Below are positions 30,454 through 40,006 of a stretch of 64,000 nt of DNA, in pieces (the stretch's first letter is position 1; each line of letters begins with the position of its first letter). A program made the translations under genes and the position numbers. The stretch is taken from NCBI GenBank assembly GCA_021801025.1, contig JAJYYK010000006.1:111026-175025 (forward strand), written 5' to 3'. This DNA is from Pseudomonadota bacterium (GTDB taxonomy: Bacteria > Pseudomonadota > Gammaproteobacteria > Burkholderiales > Sulfuriferulaceae). The notes beneath the pieces were generated by a model. The model was not told the origin of the DNA. It made no database searches and worked only from the letters and a program-made list of their open reading frames with translations.

Positions 30454-31686
30454 TTAACCGCCGTTTCCAGAATTTTGCCGGTCTGGGCGCAAAATCAGGA
30501 AAGTCACTATTGCCGTCAAAGCGAGATAAGCGGCCACGAGGAAAGCAATTGCCGGATTTAACAACCACAATCCTCCCGCAATCATTGAAGCAGGCAAGTA
30601 GATCATACCCGTTGCAAAGTTGTAAATTCCGATCGCAGATGCGCGACGTTCCGGCGCTATGTCTGTGATAAAGGCTTTGCTTTGTGCTTCGTCAATTGAA
30701 TAAAACAAGCCGTAAATAACGAACAGGACGATGATCTGCCATTGTGTTGTTGCGAATGCGAAACCGATGCTCATCAATAGATAGATCAGATAACCCAACA
30801 CAATGATTCGCGCTCTGCCTATTTTGTCACCAAGTTTGCCAATCAGGGGTGCAGCAATGACGAACGAGAAATTGAACAAGGCATAAAGCAATACAATATC
30901 CCTGGCGACAAAACCGGCACTGTAAGCACGCAATAACAGAAAACTGAAACTGAAATAGGCCAGTGAAAAAATACTTGCGGTGACAAGGTAGCGCTTAAAT
31001 TGCAGGCTCATGGTTTTCCATGTGTCGAGCATGTTTTCGCGCCGGTGTTGGGGGCCAGGTTGATCCTTGACGAGACTTAACACCAGTATGCTGATAAGTG
31101 CAGGAACGAGCGCAACCCAGAATAACAGCCGGTATGTCGAGGCGCCATCCCCAAGCCATCTCAGCAGCCCGTATGCGACAAGCGGGCCCATGATGGCACC
31201 GCTTTTATCCAGCGCCTTGTGCACGCCAAATGAATAGCCCCTGTCCGCTTTCTCGGCAACGGACGAAAGCCAGGCGTCACGCGGTGGTCCACGGAAACCC
31301 TTACCCAGTCTTTCGATCACCCGAAAGATGCTGAGTCCTGTGATTGAGCTGGTGATGAGCAGAATGATTTTAGCCAGTGTCGAGAACCCATACCCGAGCA
31401 AGGCAAAGATTTTCCGCTTCCCGGTTCGATCTGCCAACCAGCCTGAAAGGTAATTTAAAGCCGATGCTGAAAGGTCGGCAAAGCCTTCGACCAAACCAAG
31501 CAAGGCAGTCGAAGCGCCAGCGATTGTTGTAAAGAAAATGGCAAAAACAGAAAAAATCATTTCGGAACTGAGATCGGTTAACAGGCTGACGAGACCGAGC
31601 TTGAGTACGTCAGGATGCACGCTGAATTTGTTATCGGCAAGCTCGGGCGGAATTGGCGCGCTGATGTCTTGACTGTTTTCCATCAT
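30454..31686 (-). CDS. MFS transporter
   Basis: 410 aa from ATG 31686, with GGAG 8 bases upstream; the open frame runs to 31731 without a better ribosome-binding site. Twelve hydrophobic segments. The loop motif between segments 2 and 3 reads GWLADRTGKRK, and LGDKIGRARI repeats it in the second half. RLGKGFRGPPRDAWLSSVAE and SYSFGVHKALDKSGA-like text are typical of the Bcr/YwoG-type group often annotated as quinolone or multidrug MFS proteins. Substrate cannot be assigned. Confidence 0.88.
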   Translation of the reverse strand: MMENSQDISAPIPPELADNKFSVHPDVLKLGLVSLLTDLSSEMIFSVFAIFFTTIAGASTALLGLVEGFADLSASALNYLSGWLADRTGKRKIFALLGYGFSTLAKIILLITSSITGLSIFRVIERLGKGFRGPPRDAWLSSVAEKADRGYSFGVHKALDKSGAIMGPLVAYGLLRWLGDGASTYRLLFWVALVPALISILVLSLVKDQPGPQHRRENMLDTWKTMSLQFKRYLVTASIFSLAYFSFSFLLLRAYSAGFVARDIVLLYALFNFSFVIAAPLIGKLGDKIGRARIIVLGYLIYLLMSIGFAFATTQWQIIVLFVIYGLFYSIDEAQSKAFITDIAPERRASAIGIYNFATGMIYLPASMIAGGLWLLNPAIAFLVAAYLALTAIVTFLILRPDRQNSGNGG

Positions 31687-31983
31687 TTTAATTTCTCCAT
31701 GATAGTGATTCAAAGTCTCAAGCGGTGACAATGATTTTTTGCCGACAGTATCCCGGCCTCAGGATGTTCCCGACGATTGTAACTTGATTTTTGACCCACA
31801 GTCTTCATGCTTGCGCCATTTAAATAGCGGCATAAATATTGCTTATTTAATATTGAATGCTGACAATAAGCTGATTAAGTCATGCGCCATGATCGTGGTT
31901 TGCCGAAACAGAAGGTTTGGTTTAATGGGTGTTTTGTCAATGTGTGTTGTTTTTTTGTGATAATTTTTATTTCGGAGGGTGCG

Positions 31984-32196
31984 ATGATGAAAACATACGT
32001 CAAACTGTCAGGTAAGCTTGCCCCAGAATATTTTAATGAAAAGAGTTTATGCACCAAAACAGGGTGCGGTAATCAGCGTCATGCGACCTCTCGGTTGTGT
32101 TATCGGCACGAAAGCAGGGAGCTTGCTGTTGCGGTAGCTGCTGTGTTTTTTACCACAGTTTCTGTTGCGGCAGCCGTTTTCCTGGAGACGCTGTGA
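31984..32196 (+). CDS. Small Cys-rich protein with C-terminal membrane segment
   Basis: 70 aa from ATG 31984 (GGAGG about 7 bases upstream); ATG 31987 is equally possible. A cysteine and His cluster SLCTKTGCGNQRHATSRLCYRHES (given here as C-x4-C-x10-C-x2-H) in the middle looks like a small zinc site, and the last 25 residues form one hydrophobic segment (ELAVAVAAVFFTTVSVAAAV). No family recognised. The clear ribosome-binding site favours a real gene. Confidence 0.5.
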   Translation: MMKTYVKLSGKLAPEYFNEKSLCTKTGCGNQRHATSRLCYRHESRELAVAVAAVFFTTVSVAAAVFLETL

Positions 32197-32311
32197 TCCT
32201 GATTTGAATGTGGTCACGTTGCGGCGATGTCACGGGGATATTCAGGTTGGGTCTTGGATAATCCCCCAGTGCCGTCAACCTGTTCGTGTGGTGAAAAATT
32301 ACTTGCTGTGT

Positions 32312-32340
32312 TTGACAGGGGGTGAGATTTGCAATATCAT
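32312..32340 (+). promoter_or_regulatory. rplM-rpsI promoter
   Basis: Perfect -35 TTGACA (32312-32317), 17-base spacer and -10 TATCAT (32335-32340), about 35 bases before ATG 32380. This leaves a leader of about 30 bases before rplM. Confidence 0.75.
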
Positions 32341-32379
32341 GCTTGGCTTTCCTTGTAGAAGAATTTTTAGAGGTTTCGA

Positions 32380-32814
32380 ATGAATACCTTTTCTGCCAAA
32401 GCGCATGAAGTGGTGCGTGAGTGGTTTGTCGTGGATGCGACAGATAAAGTTTTGGGTCATGTGGCTGCTGAGGCTGCACGTATTTTACGTGGCAAGCACA
32501 AAGCGGAATTTACACCGCATGTGGATACAGGTGATTTTATTGTCGTCGTGAATGTTGAGAAATTGAAAGTCACCGGCAATAAAGCACTGGATAAAACATA
32601 TTATCGCCATACGGGTTATCCCGGCGGTATTTATGAAACCAATTTCACAAAAATGCAAGAACGTTTTCCGGGGCGTGTGCTGGAAAAAGCGGTAAAAGGT
32701 ATGCTGCCTAAAGGTCCGCTTGGCTACGCGATGTTCAAAAAATTAAAATGTTATGCTGGTAGCACGCATCCGCATGCTGCACAACAGCCTAAAGTCCTGG
32801 AAATCAGGGGGTAA
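32380..32814 (+). CDS. rplM: 50S ribosomal protein L13
   Basis: 144 aa, usual length. [29 protein letters not shown] is the standard L13 start; HTGYPGG and GMLPKGPLG are conserved core motifs. L13 is an early 23S rRNA binder. In a two-gene operon with rpsI, 4 bases apart. Confidence 0.99.
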   Translation: MNTFSAKAHEVVREWFVVDATDKVLGHVAAEAARILRGKHKAEFTPHVDTGDFIVVVNVEKLKVTGNKALDKTYYRHTGYPGGIYETNFTKMQERFPGRVLEKAVKGMLPKGPLGYAMFKKLKCYAGSTHPHAAQQPKVLEIRG

Positions 32815-32818
32815 ATAA

Positions 32819-33211
32819 ATGATTGGTGCATATTATTACGGTACGGGTCGTCGGAAAAGTTCCGTTGCGCGCGTCTTCCTGAAATCAGGTAGTGGCAATA
32901 TTGTGGTCAACGAGCGTCCGCTGGATCAGTATTTTTCGCGTGAAACAGGCCGCATGATGGTGCGTCAACCTTTAGCGTTGACCAGCAATCTGGCTTCATT
33001 TGACATCATGGTGAATGTACACGGTGGCGGCGAAACTGGTCAGGCTGGTGCGGTCCGTCATGGGATTACACGCGCCTTGATCGAATATGATTTGAGTCTG
33101 AAGCCCGAACTTAAAAAGGCAGGTTTGGTCACGCGTGATGCGCGTGAAGTGGAACGTAAAAAAGTCGGTCTGCGCAAAGCGCGTCGGGCAAAACAGTTCT
33201 CCAAGCGTTAA
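32819..33211 (+). CDS. rpsI: 30S ribosomal protein S9
   Basis: 130 aa, full length. [18 protein letters not shown] at the start, [17 protein letters not shown] in the centre and the basic C-terminus [14 protein letters not shown] that reaches the decoding site. Followed by a clear intrinsic terminator. Confidence 0.99.
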   Translation: MIGAYYYGTGRRKSSVARVFLKSGSGNIVVNERPLDQYFSRETGRMMVRQPLALTSNLASFDIMVNVHGGGETGQAGAVRHGITRALIEYDLSLKPELKKAGLVTRDAREVERKKVGLRKARRAKQFSKR

Positions 33212-33229
33212 TTTGTTTTTGTTTTCGCA

Positions 33230-33264
33230 AAAGCCGTCCGAATTTGGGCGGCTTTTTGTTTTTG
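33230..33264 (+). terminator. Intrinsic terminator of rplM-rpsI
   Basis: GCCGTCC-GAATTT-GGGCGGC hairpin (33233-33252, with one G-T pair) directly followed by TTTTTGTTTTTG. Lies about 20 bases after the rpsI stop. Confidence 0.9.
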
Positions 33265-33365
33265 ATTACACACTTCAATTCGCACTCAATTGTCATTTCC
33301 AGGATGAGGTTGAAAATAGCTTTGACTGCATAAAAATGTGTGTATATATTAAGGGCAGCCACACA

Positions 33366-33400
33366 CCCTTACCCCTTTGTGGGGAGCGTTGGGGTGAGGG
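33366..33400. repeat. REP-like inverted repeat upstream of argC
   Basis: CCCTTACCCC (33366-33375) can pair with GGGGTGAGGG (33391-33400) with 9 of 10 positions counting one mismatch, and a second smaller CCCC/GGGG pairing is nested inside. Similar CCCTCACCCC-type intergenic repeats are widespread in proteobacteria. Only one copy is in this window, so it remains a candidate. It lies within the argC leader. Confidence 0.35.
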
Positions 33401-33433
33401 GCATGGTGGGCAGCAGTTGGCAGAAAGAGGTGG

Positions 33434-34465
33434 ATGATGATTAAAGTGGGGATTGTGGGCGGTACGGGTTATACGGGGGTTGAGCTGTTGCGCTTGTTGG
33501 CGCGGCACCCTGATGTTGAATTGACAGCCATTACTTCACGCAAGGAAGCGGGTATGCCCGTGGCTGAGATGTTTCCCAATTTGCGCGGCCACGTTGATCT
33601 GGTTTTTTCTGATCCGCAACAGGCCAATTTGAATGCATGTGATGTGGTGTTTTTTGCTACGCCTAATGGTATTGCCATGCAACAGGCGCGTGATTTGCTC
33701 TCCGCCGGGGTACGGGTGATCGACCTTGCGGCTGATTTTCGTATTCAGGACGTGTCGGTTTGGCAGCATTGGTATGGCATGGAGCACGCCTGCCCGGAAT
33801 TGATTGCGCAGGCGGCGTATGGTTTGCCGGAGGTAAACAGGGCGCAGATACGGGATGCCAGGCTGGTGGCCAATCCCGGTTGTTATCCGACTGCGGTGCA
33901 GTTGGGGTTTCTGCCTCTGCTTGAGGCTGGTGTGGCGGATACACAAATGCTGATTGCCGATGTGAAATCGGGTGTGAGTGGGGCCGGACGCAAGGCGGAG
34001 ATTCCTGCCTTGTATGCAGAAGCGGCTGATAATTTTAAGGCGTATGCTGTGCCGGGGCATCGGCATTTGCCGGAAATTGCACAAGGTCTGGCGCGGTTTG
34101 CCGGGCAATCGGTCAACTTGACCTTTGTGCCGCATTTAACCCCGTTGATACGAGGTATTCATGCCACGTTATATACGCGGGTGGCACAGGATGTGGATAT
34201 ACAGGCGCTGTTTCAAAAACGTTTTGCTCAAGAGGCATTTGTGGATGTGATGCCCGCTGGTTCGCACCCTGAAACCCGCTCTGTGAGAGCCAGTAATCTG
34301 TGTCGCATCGCCTGGCATCGCCCGCAGGGAGGTGAAATGGTTGTGATTTTGTCAGTGATTGATAACCTTGTGAAAGGAGCTGCTGGACAGGCGGTACAAA
34401 ACATGAATATCATGTTCGACCTGCCTGAAGTCGCGGGTCTCGAGGCTGTGGCGGTATTGCCTTAG
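33434..34465 (+). CDS. argC: N-acetyl-gamma-glutamyl-phosphate reductase
   Basis: 343 aa; ATG 33434 and ATG 33437 are adjacent. NADPH-dependent reduction of N-acetylglutamyl phosphate in arginine synthesis. N-terminal Rossmann motif [18 protein letters not shown], catalytic Cys in ANPGCYPTA near residue 150, and GHRHLPEI and [12 protein letters not shown] in the C-terminal half. AAAGAGG lies upstream. Stands apart from argA in this window. Confidence 0.98.
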   Translation: MMIKVGIVGGTGYTGVELLRLLARHPDVELTAITSRKEAGMPVAEMFPNLRGHVDLVFSDPQQANLNACDVVFFATPNGIAMQQARDLLSAGVRVIDLAADFRIQDVSVWQHWYGMEHACPELIAQAAYGLPEVNRAQIRDARLVANPGCYPTAVQLGFLPLLEAGVADTQMLIADVKSGVSGAGRKAEIPALYAEAADNFKAYAVPGHRHLPEIAQGLARFAGQSVNLTFVPHLTPLIRGIHATLYTRVAQDVDIQALFQKRFAQEAFVDVMPAGSHPETRSVRASNLCRIAWHRPQGGEMVVILSVIDNLVKGAAGQAVQNMNIMFDLPEVAGLEAVAVLP

Positions 34466-34518
34466 GGGTCTGCAAAAATAGACCCAGATATCTGTTTATT
34501 AATTAGTAAAACCCATGC

Positions 34519-34547
34519 TTGACGGCACGAATTTCAGTGCCCATAAT
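34519..34547 (+). promoter_or_regulatory. erpA promoter
   Basis: TTGACG (34519-34524), 17 bases, CATAAT (34542-34547), about 36 bases before ATG 34583, with AAGGAG as the ribosome-binding site. A G/C-rich hairpin GGGTCT-N8-AGACCC (34466-34485) just upstream may end argC transcription. Confidence 0.6.
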
Positions 34548-34582
34548 ACCCTATCTTTTTACTCGTCTTTAAGGAGTGAGTT

Positions 34583-34933
34583 ATGAATGCCATGACAGAA
34601 ATGCCTGCACCATTGTTATTTACCGATAGTGCTGTAAACAAAGTGTCGCAATTGATTGCCGAAGAAGGTAATCCTGATTTGAAACTGAGGGTGTTTGTAT
34701 CGGGCGGTGGATGCTCGGGCTTCCAGTATGGGTTTACATTTGACGAAGTGGTGAATGAAGATGACACCAGCCTGGTGAAAGACGGTGTGACTTTGCTGAT
34801 CGATCCGATGAGCTACCAGTATCTGGTGGGCGCAGAGATTGACTATCAGGAAGGTTTGGAAGGCGCTCAGTTCGTGATTAAAAACCCGAATGCCACGTCA
34901 ACTTGCGGTTGCGGTTCTTCATTCTCGGCTTAA
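34583..34933 (+). CDS. erpA: Iron-sulfur cluster insertion protein ErpA
   Basis: 116 aa A-type carrier. The three cluster-binding cysteines are Cys44 in [11 protein letters not shown] and Cys108/Cys110 in [10 protein letters not shown]. ErpA passes iron-sulfur clusters to apo-enzymes and is essential for respiratory isoprenoid enzymes in E. coli. Convergent with anmK, their ends overlapping by 4 bases. Confidence 0.97.
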   Translation: MNAMTEMPAPLLFTDSAVNKVSQLIAEEGNPDLKLRVFVSGGGCSGFQYGFTFDEVVNEDDTSLVKDGVTLLIDPMSYQYLVGAEIDYQEGLEGAQFVIKNPNATSTCGCGSSFSA

Positions 34934-36066
34934 GCCGGGTAAATCGCGCCCAGTATGCAAGGATGTGCTGCACCCGTGACTTCTGGCCGGTTGGCTGGCT
35001 TGTCCAGCAAGGTTTGCCAACCTAGCCAGGCGAAGGCGTGTGCTTCTAGCCAGTCAGCGGAGATGCCCAGGGCATCGGTGTTAAAAAACTGATACTGGGG
35101 AGCGAGTTTTTTCATGCTTTCAGTGAGTGTGATGTTGTGCGCGCCTCCGCCACAGAGAAAAATATCCTGTGCTGCCGGGCGTTGTGATGCTATTGCGTTG
35201 AGGATGCTGTGCGCAGTCAGTTGTACCAAAGTGGCTTGTACGTCTTGTGGACGATCCCGTTCAGATATCGCTGCGTGTAGCCAATCCAGATTAAATTGTT
35301 CTCGCCCGGCACTTTTGGGTGGCGGCAGGCTGAAAAATGGATGGGCCAGCAATCGGGTGAGTAATTCCGGTAATACACGCCCCTGTGCGCCCCATGCGCC
35401 ATCACGGTCAAAACTTTGTCCCGTGTGGGTATGGCACCATGCATCCAGCAGCAGATTGCCCGGTCCGCAATCGAATCCACTTATTTTCCCTTGTGCGGGT
35501 AAGCAGGTCAGATTAGCGATGCCACCAATATTGACGATCACGCGGTGACGCTCCGGTTGGCTAAAAGCAGCGGCATGGAATGCTGGTGTCAGTGGTGCGC
35601 CCTGACCACCGGCGGCAATGTCGCGGTTGCGGAAATCGCAGATCACAGTCATCCCTGTTTTTTCAACTAATCTTGCGGCATTCACCAGTTGCAGGCTGTA
35701 GCCGCACTCTGGCCGGTGACGTATTGTTTGACCGTGGCAGGCAATTGCGGTTGGGGTGATGCCAGTTTGGTCGACGATGGTGTTCACGCACGCAGCATAA
35801 CGATCTGCCAGTTCAATGGCAATGAGTGAAGTGCGGTGCAGTTCATCTTCTCCGCTGGTGTGGAGGTTAAGCAGTGTTGTGCGCAGGTCTTGTGAGTAAG
35901 GTTCGTAATGCTGAGCCACTTGTCGCCCAATACTGTGCTCACTGGAAAACTCCACCAGAGCCGCATCAATGCCATCCAGGCTGGTGCCTGACATTAAACC
36001 AATAAGATAAGAGGGATGATTCAAGGCGTGTTCGTCCGGTGGGTAGGGTGAGGATTCACGGTGCAT
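34930..36066 (-). CDS. anmK: Anhydro-N-acetylmuramic acid kinase
   Basis: 378 aa sugar kinase of the ASKHA fold: [18 protein letters not shown] at the start, [17 protein letters not shown] and the FLCGGGAHN signature. AnmK hydrolyses and phosphorylates 1,6-anhydroMurNAc during cell-wall recycling. It is followed upstream on the same strand by an M23 peptidase, another cell-wall function, 97 bases away. Confidence 0.96.
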   Translation of the reverse strand: MHRESSPYPPDEHALNHPSYLIGLMSGTSLDGIDAALVEFSSEHSIGRQVAQHYEPYSQDLRTTLLNLHTSGEDELHRTSLIAIELADRYAACVNTIVDQTGITPTAIACHGQTIRHRPECGYSLQLVNAARLVEKTGMTVICDFRNRDIAAGGQGAPLTPAFHAAAFSQPERHRVIVNIGGIANLTCLPAQGKISGFDCGPGNLLLDAWCHTHTGQSFDRDGAWGAQGRVLPELLTRLLAHPFFSLPPPKSAGREQFNLDWLHAAISERDRPQDVQATLVQLTAHSILNAIASQRPAAQDIFLCGGGAHNITLTESMKKLAPQYQFFNTDALGISADWLEAHAFAWLGWQTLLDKPANRPEVTGAAHPCILGAIYPA

Positions 36067-36163
36067 CGGACCAAGGTTTGTCAGTCAAGCGTGTGCGCAC
36101 GGACCGATGCCTTCAACCAGGCGGCAAACACTCCTTTGCAGTCAATTCATCTGGGGTTCGATA

Positions 36164-37492
36164 TTATTCCATCGCCACTTGTTTGACGCCATCCAAAAGC
36201 TCAAGCTGCCCGATCAGGTCTTGTGTATTTTTCTTGAACAGGGGCATCAGTGATGCAGTAATGGGGAAAGCGCTGGGCATTTTGGCGGTTAAGGGATTGG
36301 TCGGCACGCCGGCCACCCGGAATTCATAATGTAAATGTGGGCCTGTTGCCCAGCCGCTCATGCCGACATAGCCGATGACTTCGCCTTGTGCAACTTTCTC
36401 TCCACGGTGCAAACCCTTGGCAAAGGCAGACAAATGCCCATAGGCTGTGCTGTAGATTCCGGCGTGTTTCAGTACGATGAGATTGCCATAACCAGTTTCC
36501 TGTCCAACAAAATCAACCGTTGCATCGGCAATCGCCATCACCTTGGTTCCAATTGGTGCTGCATAGTCAATGCCTTTGTGTTGTTTCCATTTTTTTAGAA
36601 TAGGATGAAAGCGCATGGCAAAACCGGAGCTGATGCGGGAAAAGGCGACTGGCGAACGTAAAAATGCACTTTTTAGGGGCTTGCCGTCAGGTGTGTAATA
36701 GGTGCTCTTGCCACCCACATTGGATAAAATTGCACGATAGGTGTGTCCCGAATTGGTGAATTCGGCAGCAAGTATTCGGCCAGTCATGACAGGTTCGCCA
36801 TTGTGTTCGAGCATTTCATAAATTAAATTGAAATGATCGCCGCGTCGCAAATCCTGATGAAAATCGATATTCGTTGAAAAGATATCGGCCAGTTGCGTCG
36901 CGATGGCATCAGGAATGTCTGCCGCATCGGTTGCAGCAAAAAGTGTGTTTTGAATCGTGCCAGATTTCATGACGGTGCGGGCGTCTAATTTTACGGCTTG
37001 ATTGCTAACGATTAATTGATTGTTCTGGTTATCAATTTGTAACATTTGACCATCGTTACTGATGTGGCGCAGCCAAATCAAATCTCCCCGTCCTGTCACT
37101 TGTGCCTGGATTCGCTTGCCTGGTTTCACCGAAATAAGCGCATGTGTTGCCAGAGTATTCCTTAAAAATAGAGCAATTTGAGTGTTGTTGACACCCAGTC
37201 GCTGTAATACAGCTGCGGCGGTGTCTCCCCGTTCAATCTGTTCGTCGCGCCAAAAACTGACTGTGCTGGACTGGTTGTCTTCGACAGAAAGTGATGAAGA
37301 CAATGGGAGATTTTCCACGATAGTCTGCACGGTCACGTGCGCCGTGTCTGTGTCTGGAGCAATACCAAACGCGGTGAGAATGCCTAAAAAGGGCAGGCTT
37401 GAAACGGCAATCAACCAACGTAAACGAATTTTTCGCGCACGCGCTTGTTCTTTCGGCGCTAAAATTTTAGTTTGCGTTGTGTCGTTAACCAT
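36164..37492 (-). CDS. M23 family metallopeptidase (OapA/MepM-like)
   Basis: 442 aa from ATG 37492 (MVNDTTQTKIL), with AGGA 12 bases upstream; ATG 37510 is possible. One N-terminal membrane anchor (about 27-45), an OapA/LysM-like region (ERGDTAAAVLQRLGV), and a C-terminal M23 zinc domain with HKGIDYAAPIGTKV (His and Asp ligands) and GPHLHYEFR. Such proteins are periplasmic DD-endopeptidases cutting peptidoglycan cross-links. All zinc ligands are present, so an active enzyme is expected. Confidence 0.92.
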   Translation of the reverse strand: MVNDTTQTKILAPKEQARARKIRLRWLIAVSSLPFLGILTAFGIAPDTDTAHVTVQTIVENLPLSSSLSVEDNQSSTVSFWRDEQIERGDTAAAVLQRLGVNNTQIALFLRNTLATHALISVKPGKRIQAQVTGRGDLIWLRHISNDGQMLQIDNQNNQLIVSNQAVKLDARTVMKSGTIQNTLFAATDAADIPDAIATQLADIFSTNIDFHQDLRRGDHFNLIYEMLEHNGEPVMTGRILAAEFTNSGHTYRAILSNVGGKSTYYTPDGKPLKSAFLRSPVAFSRISSGFAMRFHPILKKWKQHKGIDYAAPIGTKVMAIADATVDFVGQETGYGNLIVLKHAGIYSTAYGHLSAFAKGLHRGEKVAQGEVIGYVGMSGWATGPHLHYEFRVAGVPTNPLTAKMPSAFPITASLMPLFKKNTQDLIGQLELLDGVKQVAME

Positions 37493-37829
37493 AGGGCAGT
37501 GAATCCTCATTAAATATGCTTTGCGATCATATCACAGCTTTAAGGTTAAGAAAAGTCACCCGTATTCCTTCGCCGGAAAGGGACGTGATTGGACAAGGCT
37601 TGATCTGAAGACACATCATCTCCTTGTTGCGCCCAGGTTGCATGACTGCAATATGTTGCGTAGTATCCATGACAGGTGGTGAAAATTTTTGTGGGTCATC
37701 ATTTTGCCCTCAGATAAGCCACCTGTTCCTCAAATTTTTATTTGTCTGTTAAATCGTTTTCCCAGCGGATAGATTTTGTCTTTGCACGGATGAACGAACT
37801 CTTAATCCAACTATAAAAGGCATATGATC
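37493..37829. other. Intergenic region upstream of the stress cluster
   Basis: 337 bases between the divergent M23 peptidase and the DUF3096 gene. No gene seen. A CTATAAAA stretch (37811-37818) close to the DUF3096 start may be a -10 element. The GTAYG-N4-CGTAC palindrome found elsewhere in this cluster is not present here. Confidence 0.4.
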
Positions 37830-37982
37830 ATGAATATTCACCTGTCTCTTGAGCCATTGGCCGCACTGATCGCCGGTATCCTGATTCTTATGATACCCAG
37901 ATTGCTGAATTATATTGTTGCCATTTATTTGATCGTTATCGGTTTTGTTGGAATATTTGGTGTGGGTCATTTGTTGCGATGA
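37830..37982 (+). CDS. DUF3096 small membrane protein
   Basis: 50 aa from ATG 37830 (AAGG 9 bases upstream); ATG 37824 adds two residues. MNIHLSLEPLAALIAGILIL and PRLLNYIVAIYLIVIGFVGIFG are the two hydrophobic segments joined by the family's MIPRLLNY turn. DUF3096 proteins have no established role and often stand with CsbD and YqjD-type genes. The stop overlaps an in-frame ATG of the next gene's open frame. Confidence 0.85.
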   Translation: MNIHLSLEPLAALIAGILILMIPRLLNYIVAIYLIVIGFVGIFGVGHLLR

Positions 37983-38074
37983 AATCCCGCAATGCAAACG
38001 GGGCAATGCCTGCAAAGGTGACCGAAAATGGTGGTGTGGACGATACACGTGGCGCGGATGCGAAGGAGGCCGAC

Positions 38075-39196
38075 ATGGCGTCACCCATAGCGGTGATGCG
38101 CCATACGCCCACACATGTACGTAACCTGAGTCTGACCATTCTCGCAACAGTTGCCGTTGTGTTTGCATTGCAATGGGCGCAAAAATTTTTGATCCCTCTT
38201 TTTTTGGGTGTTTTTATCGCCTATACACTTAACCCCCTGGTCGTCTGGTTGGAGCGAATTCATATTCCACGCCTGTTGGGTTCTTGTGTGGTAATGATCG
38301 CATTGGTGGTTGGTTTAGGTCAGGCGGGCTATTCATTGCGCGATGAATTTCAGTCCATTTTGCAACGTATTCCTGTGGCAGCCCACCAATTGTCGCAGGT
38401 CATTGTTAAAACCCAGGCGGGGCAGCGCAGCACCCTTCAAAAAATGCAAGTGGCCGCAACGGAACTGGAAAAAGCTGCCGGACAAGCGACGGGCACGCGA
38501 ACCGATGCCAAGCGTCCGGTTGATATGGTGGTGGTCACGTCGTCAGCATTGAGTTTAAATCAATGGTTGTGGGAAGGTTCAATGGGCGCAATGGGCTTTA
38601 TGGGTCAGGCCATTCTCATCCTTTTACTGGTATTTTTTTTATTGCTTTCCGGGGGCAAATTCAAACGAAAGCTGGTGAACCTGGTTGGGCCGTCGGGGGC
38701 GAATCAAAAGATTGCCGTTCATATTTTGAGCGATATCAATATATCGGTCCAAAGTTACATGTTCATGCTGTTGGTCACCAATACGTTGATGGCGATTCTG
38801 ATGTGGTTTGCATTTCGCTGGATCGGACTTGAAAACGCGGGGGCATGGGCGGTCGCCGGCGGACTTTTGCATATTATTCCATATTTTGGCCCATTGATTA
38901 TTGCCATCGCGACCGGATTGAATGCGTTTGTGCAATTCGAGTCCTTGCCAATGATGTTGCTGGTGGCGGCATCCACCCTTGGAATTGCCACATTGATTGG
39001 CACCTTTGTGACGACATGGATGACCGGAAAAATTGCCAGGATGAATGCTGCTGCCGTGTTTATCATGCTGCTGTTTTGGGGATGGTTATGGGGGGTGTGG
39101 GGGTTGTTGTTAGGCATTCCGATTACCGTCATCATTAAAGTCATTGCAAAACATATCGATGGGATGCAGCCGGTGACCGAGTTGTTGGGTGACTAA
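38075..39196 (+). CDS. AI-2E family transporter (PerM-like)
   Basis: 373 aa from ATG 38075, chosen because AAGGAGG (38063-38069) stands 5 bases upstream. An ATG at 37979 would add 32 polar residues and overlap the previous stop. About eight hydrophobic segments: WAQKFLIPLFLGVFIAYTLNPLV early, then FFLLLSGGKFKRKL, and late HIIPYFGPLI and WGWLWGVWGLLLGIPITV. These are hallmarks of the TqsA/PerM family. Some members act as Na+/H+ antiporters; the substrate here is unknown. Confidence 0.9.
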   Translation: MASPIAVMRHTPTHVRNLSLTILATVAVVFALQWAQKFLIPLFLGVFIAYTLNPLVVWLERIHIPRLLGSCVVMIALVVGLGQAGYSLRDEFQSILQRIPVAAHQLSQVIVKTQAGQRSTLQKMQVAATELEKAAGQATGTRTDAKRPVDMVVVTSSALSLNQWLWEGSMGAMGFMGQAILILLLVFFLLLSGGKFKRKLVNLVGPSGANQKIAVHILSDINISVQSYMFMLLVTNTLMAILMWFAFRWIGLENAGAWAVAGGLLHIIPYFGPLIIAIATGLNAFVQFESLPMMLLVAASTLGIATLIGTFVTTWMTGKIARMNAAAVFIMLLFWGWLWGVWGLLLGIPITVIIKVIAKHIDGMQPVTELLGD

Positions 39197-39300
39197 ATCA
39201 GTGCTGTGATGGTGGGTGGCATGGTAACTGCCGCGATGGTAATCACTGCAATATTGCGCGACCATCATTGATCAGTTTGAAACGCTCATTTTCCCTTAAT

Positions 39301-39340
39301 GTACGTCAGCGTACAGACTGCTTTTTCGATTACCCATAAT
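39301..39340 (+). promoter_or_regulatory. Operator-promoter of the csbD gene (motif copy 1)
   Basis: GTACGTCAGCGTAC (39301-39314) is an inverted repeat GTACG-N4-CGTAC. A -10-like CATAAT (39335-39340) follows, and no -35 hexamer fits at the right distance. The palindrome centre lies about 40 bases upstream of the predicted start, the place used by class II activators of the CRP/FNR type. Bases AAT before and AGAC after the core are shared with copy 2. Confidence 0.55.
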
Positions 39341-39431
39341 CTGTTTCCTGTCGAGGTAAGGTTTTGCGCAGGTTTGTTGGTGGAGCGAATCCACTGATTT
39401 GACAGTTGGCATTATTTTAGGAGAGAAGGCT

Positions 39432-39626
39432 ATGAATAAAGATCAAGCGAAAGGCGTGGCTCGAGACATCGCTGGCAAAGTTCAAGAGACTGCAGGCGAA
39501 TTGACAGGCAATAACGACCAGCAAATTAAAGGGTTGGGAAAACAAATCGCAGGTAAAGCTGAAAAGGCGTTAGGGGATGTAAAAGAGGTGATCAAGGATG
39601 CTACGGCCAAACCGGTCAGACCTTGA
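39432..39626 (+). CDS. CsbD family stress protein
   Basis: 64 aa from ATG 39432, with AGGAGAGAAGG just upstream. MNKDQAKGVARDIAGKVQETAGELTGN is the CsbD hallmark start, followed by a helical, Lys/Asp-rich repeat QIKGLGKQIAGKAEKALGDV. CsbD proteins are small hydrophilic products induced in general stress responses; molecular role unknown. The upstream palindrome suggests specific control. Confidence 0.92.
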   Translation: MNKDQAKGVARDIAGKVQETAGELTGNNDQQIKGLGKQIAGKAEKALGDVKEVIKDATAKPVRP

Positions 39627-39731
39627 CCGATAAAGGGTTCACTGGGCAGCAAGCATTTTTGGCTGTTACCGGAAATGCAAATGGGTGAAACAAGGCAAGC
39701 CAAGATAAATGAATACTAAAAGGATAATGTG

Positions 39732-39869
39732 ATGCTTTATACCATTGCGCTGGTGCTTATTATTTTATGGTTGGTGGGGTTGGTGACATCCTACACGCTG
39801 GGTGGTTTTATACATATACTGCTTGTGATTGCTGTCATTGTTATTCTGGTGAGGATTATCAATGGTTAG
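39732..39869 (+). CDS. Lmo0937-type small membrane protein (DUF5670)
   Basis: 45 aa: MLYTIALVLIILWLVGLVTS, a YTLGGFIHI turn, then a second hydrophobic segment ending VRIING. This two-segment pattern with LWLxGL and GGxxHxLL is typical of the family, which is common next to CsbD and BON genes. AGGATAATGTG precedes ATG 39732. No function known. Confidence 0.85.
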   Translation: MLYTIALVLIILWLVGLVTSYTLGGFIHILLVIAVIVILVRIING

Positions 39870-40006
39870 GTGCCCATAATCTGATCATGATGACTATTCA
39901 GTAACCGTTATTGACACGGTCCCCAACACAGCAATTGTGCGCAGATTGCTGAATCTGTGTGCGTGGGTGCCGCGGCCTCAAATCGTTTTTCCCCGATCAG
40001 AATGCA

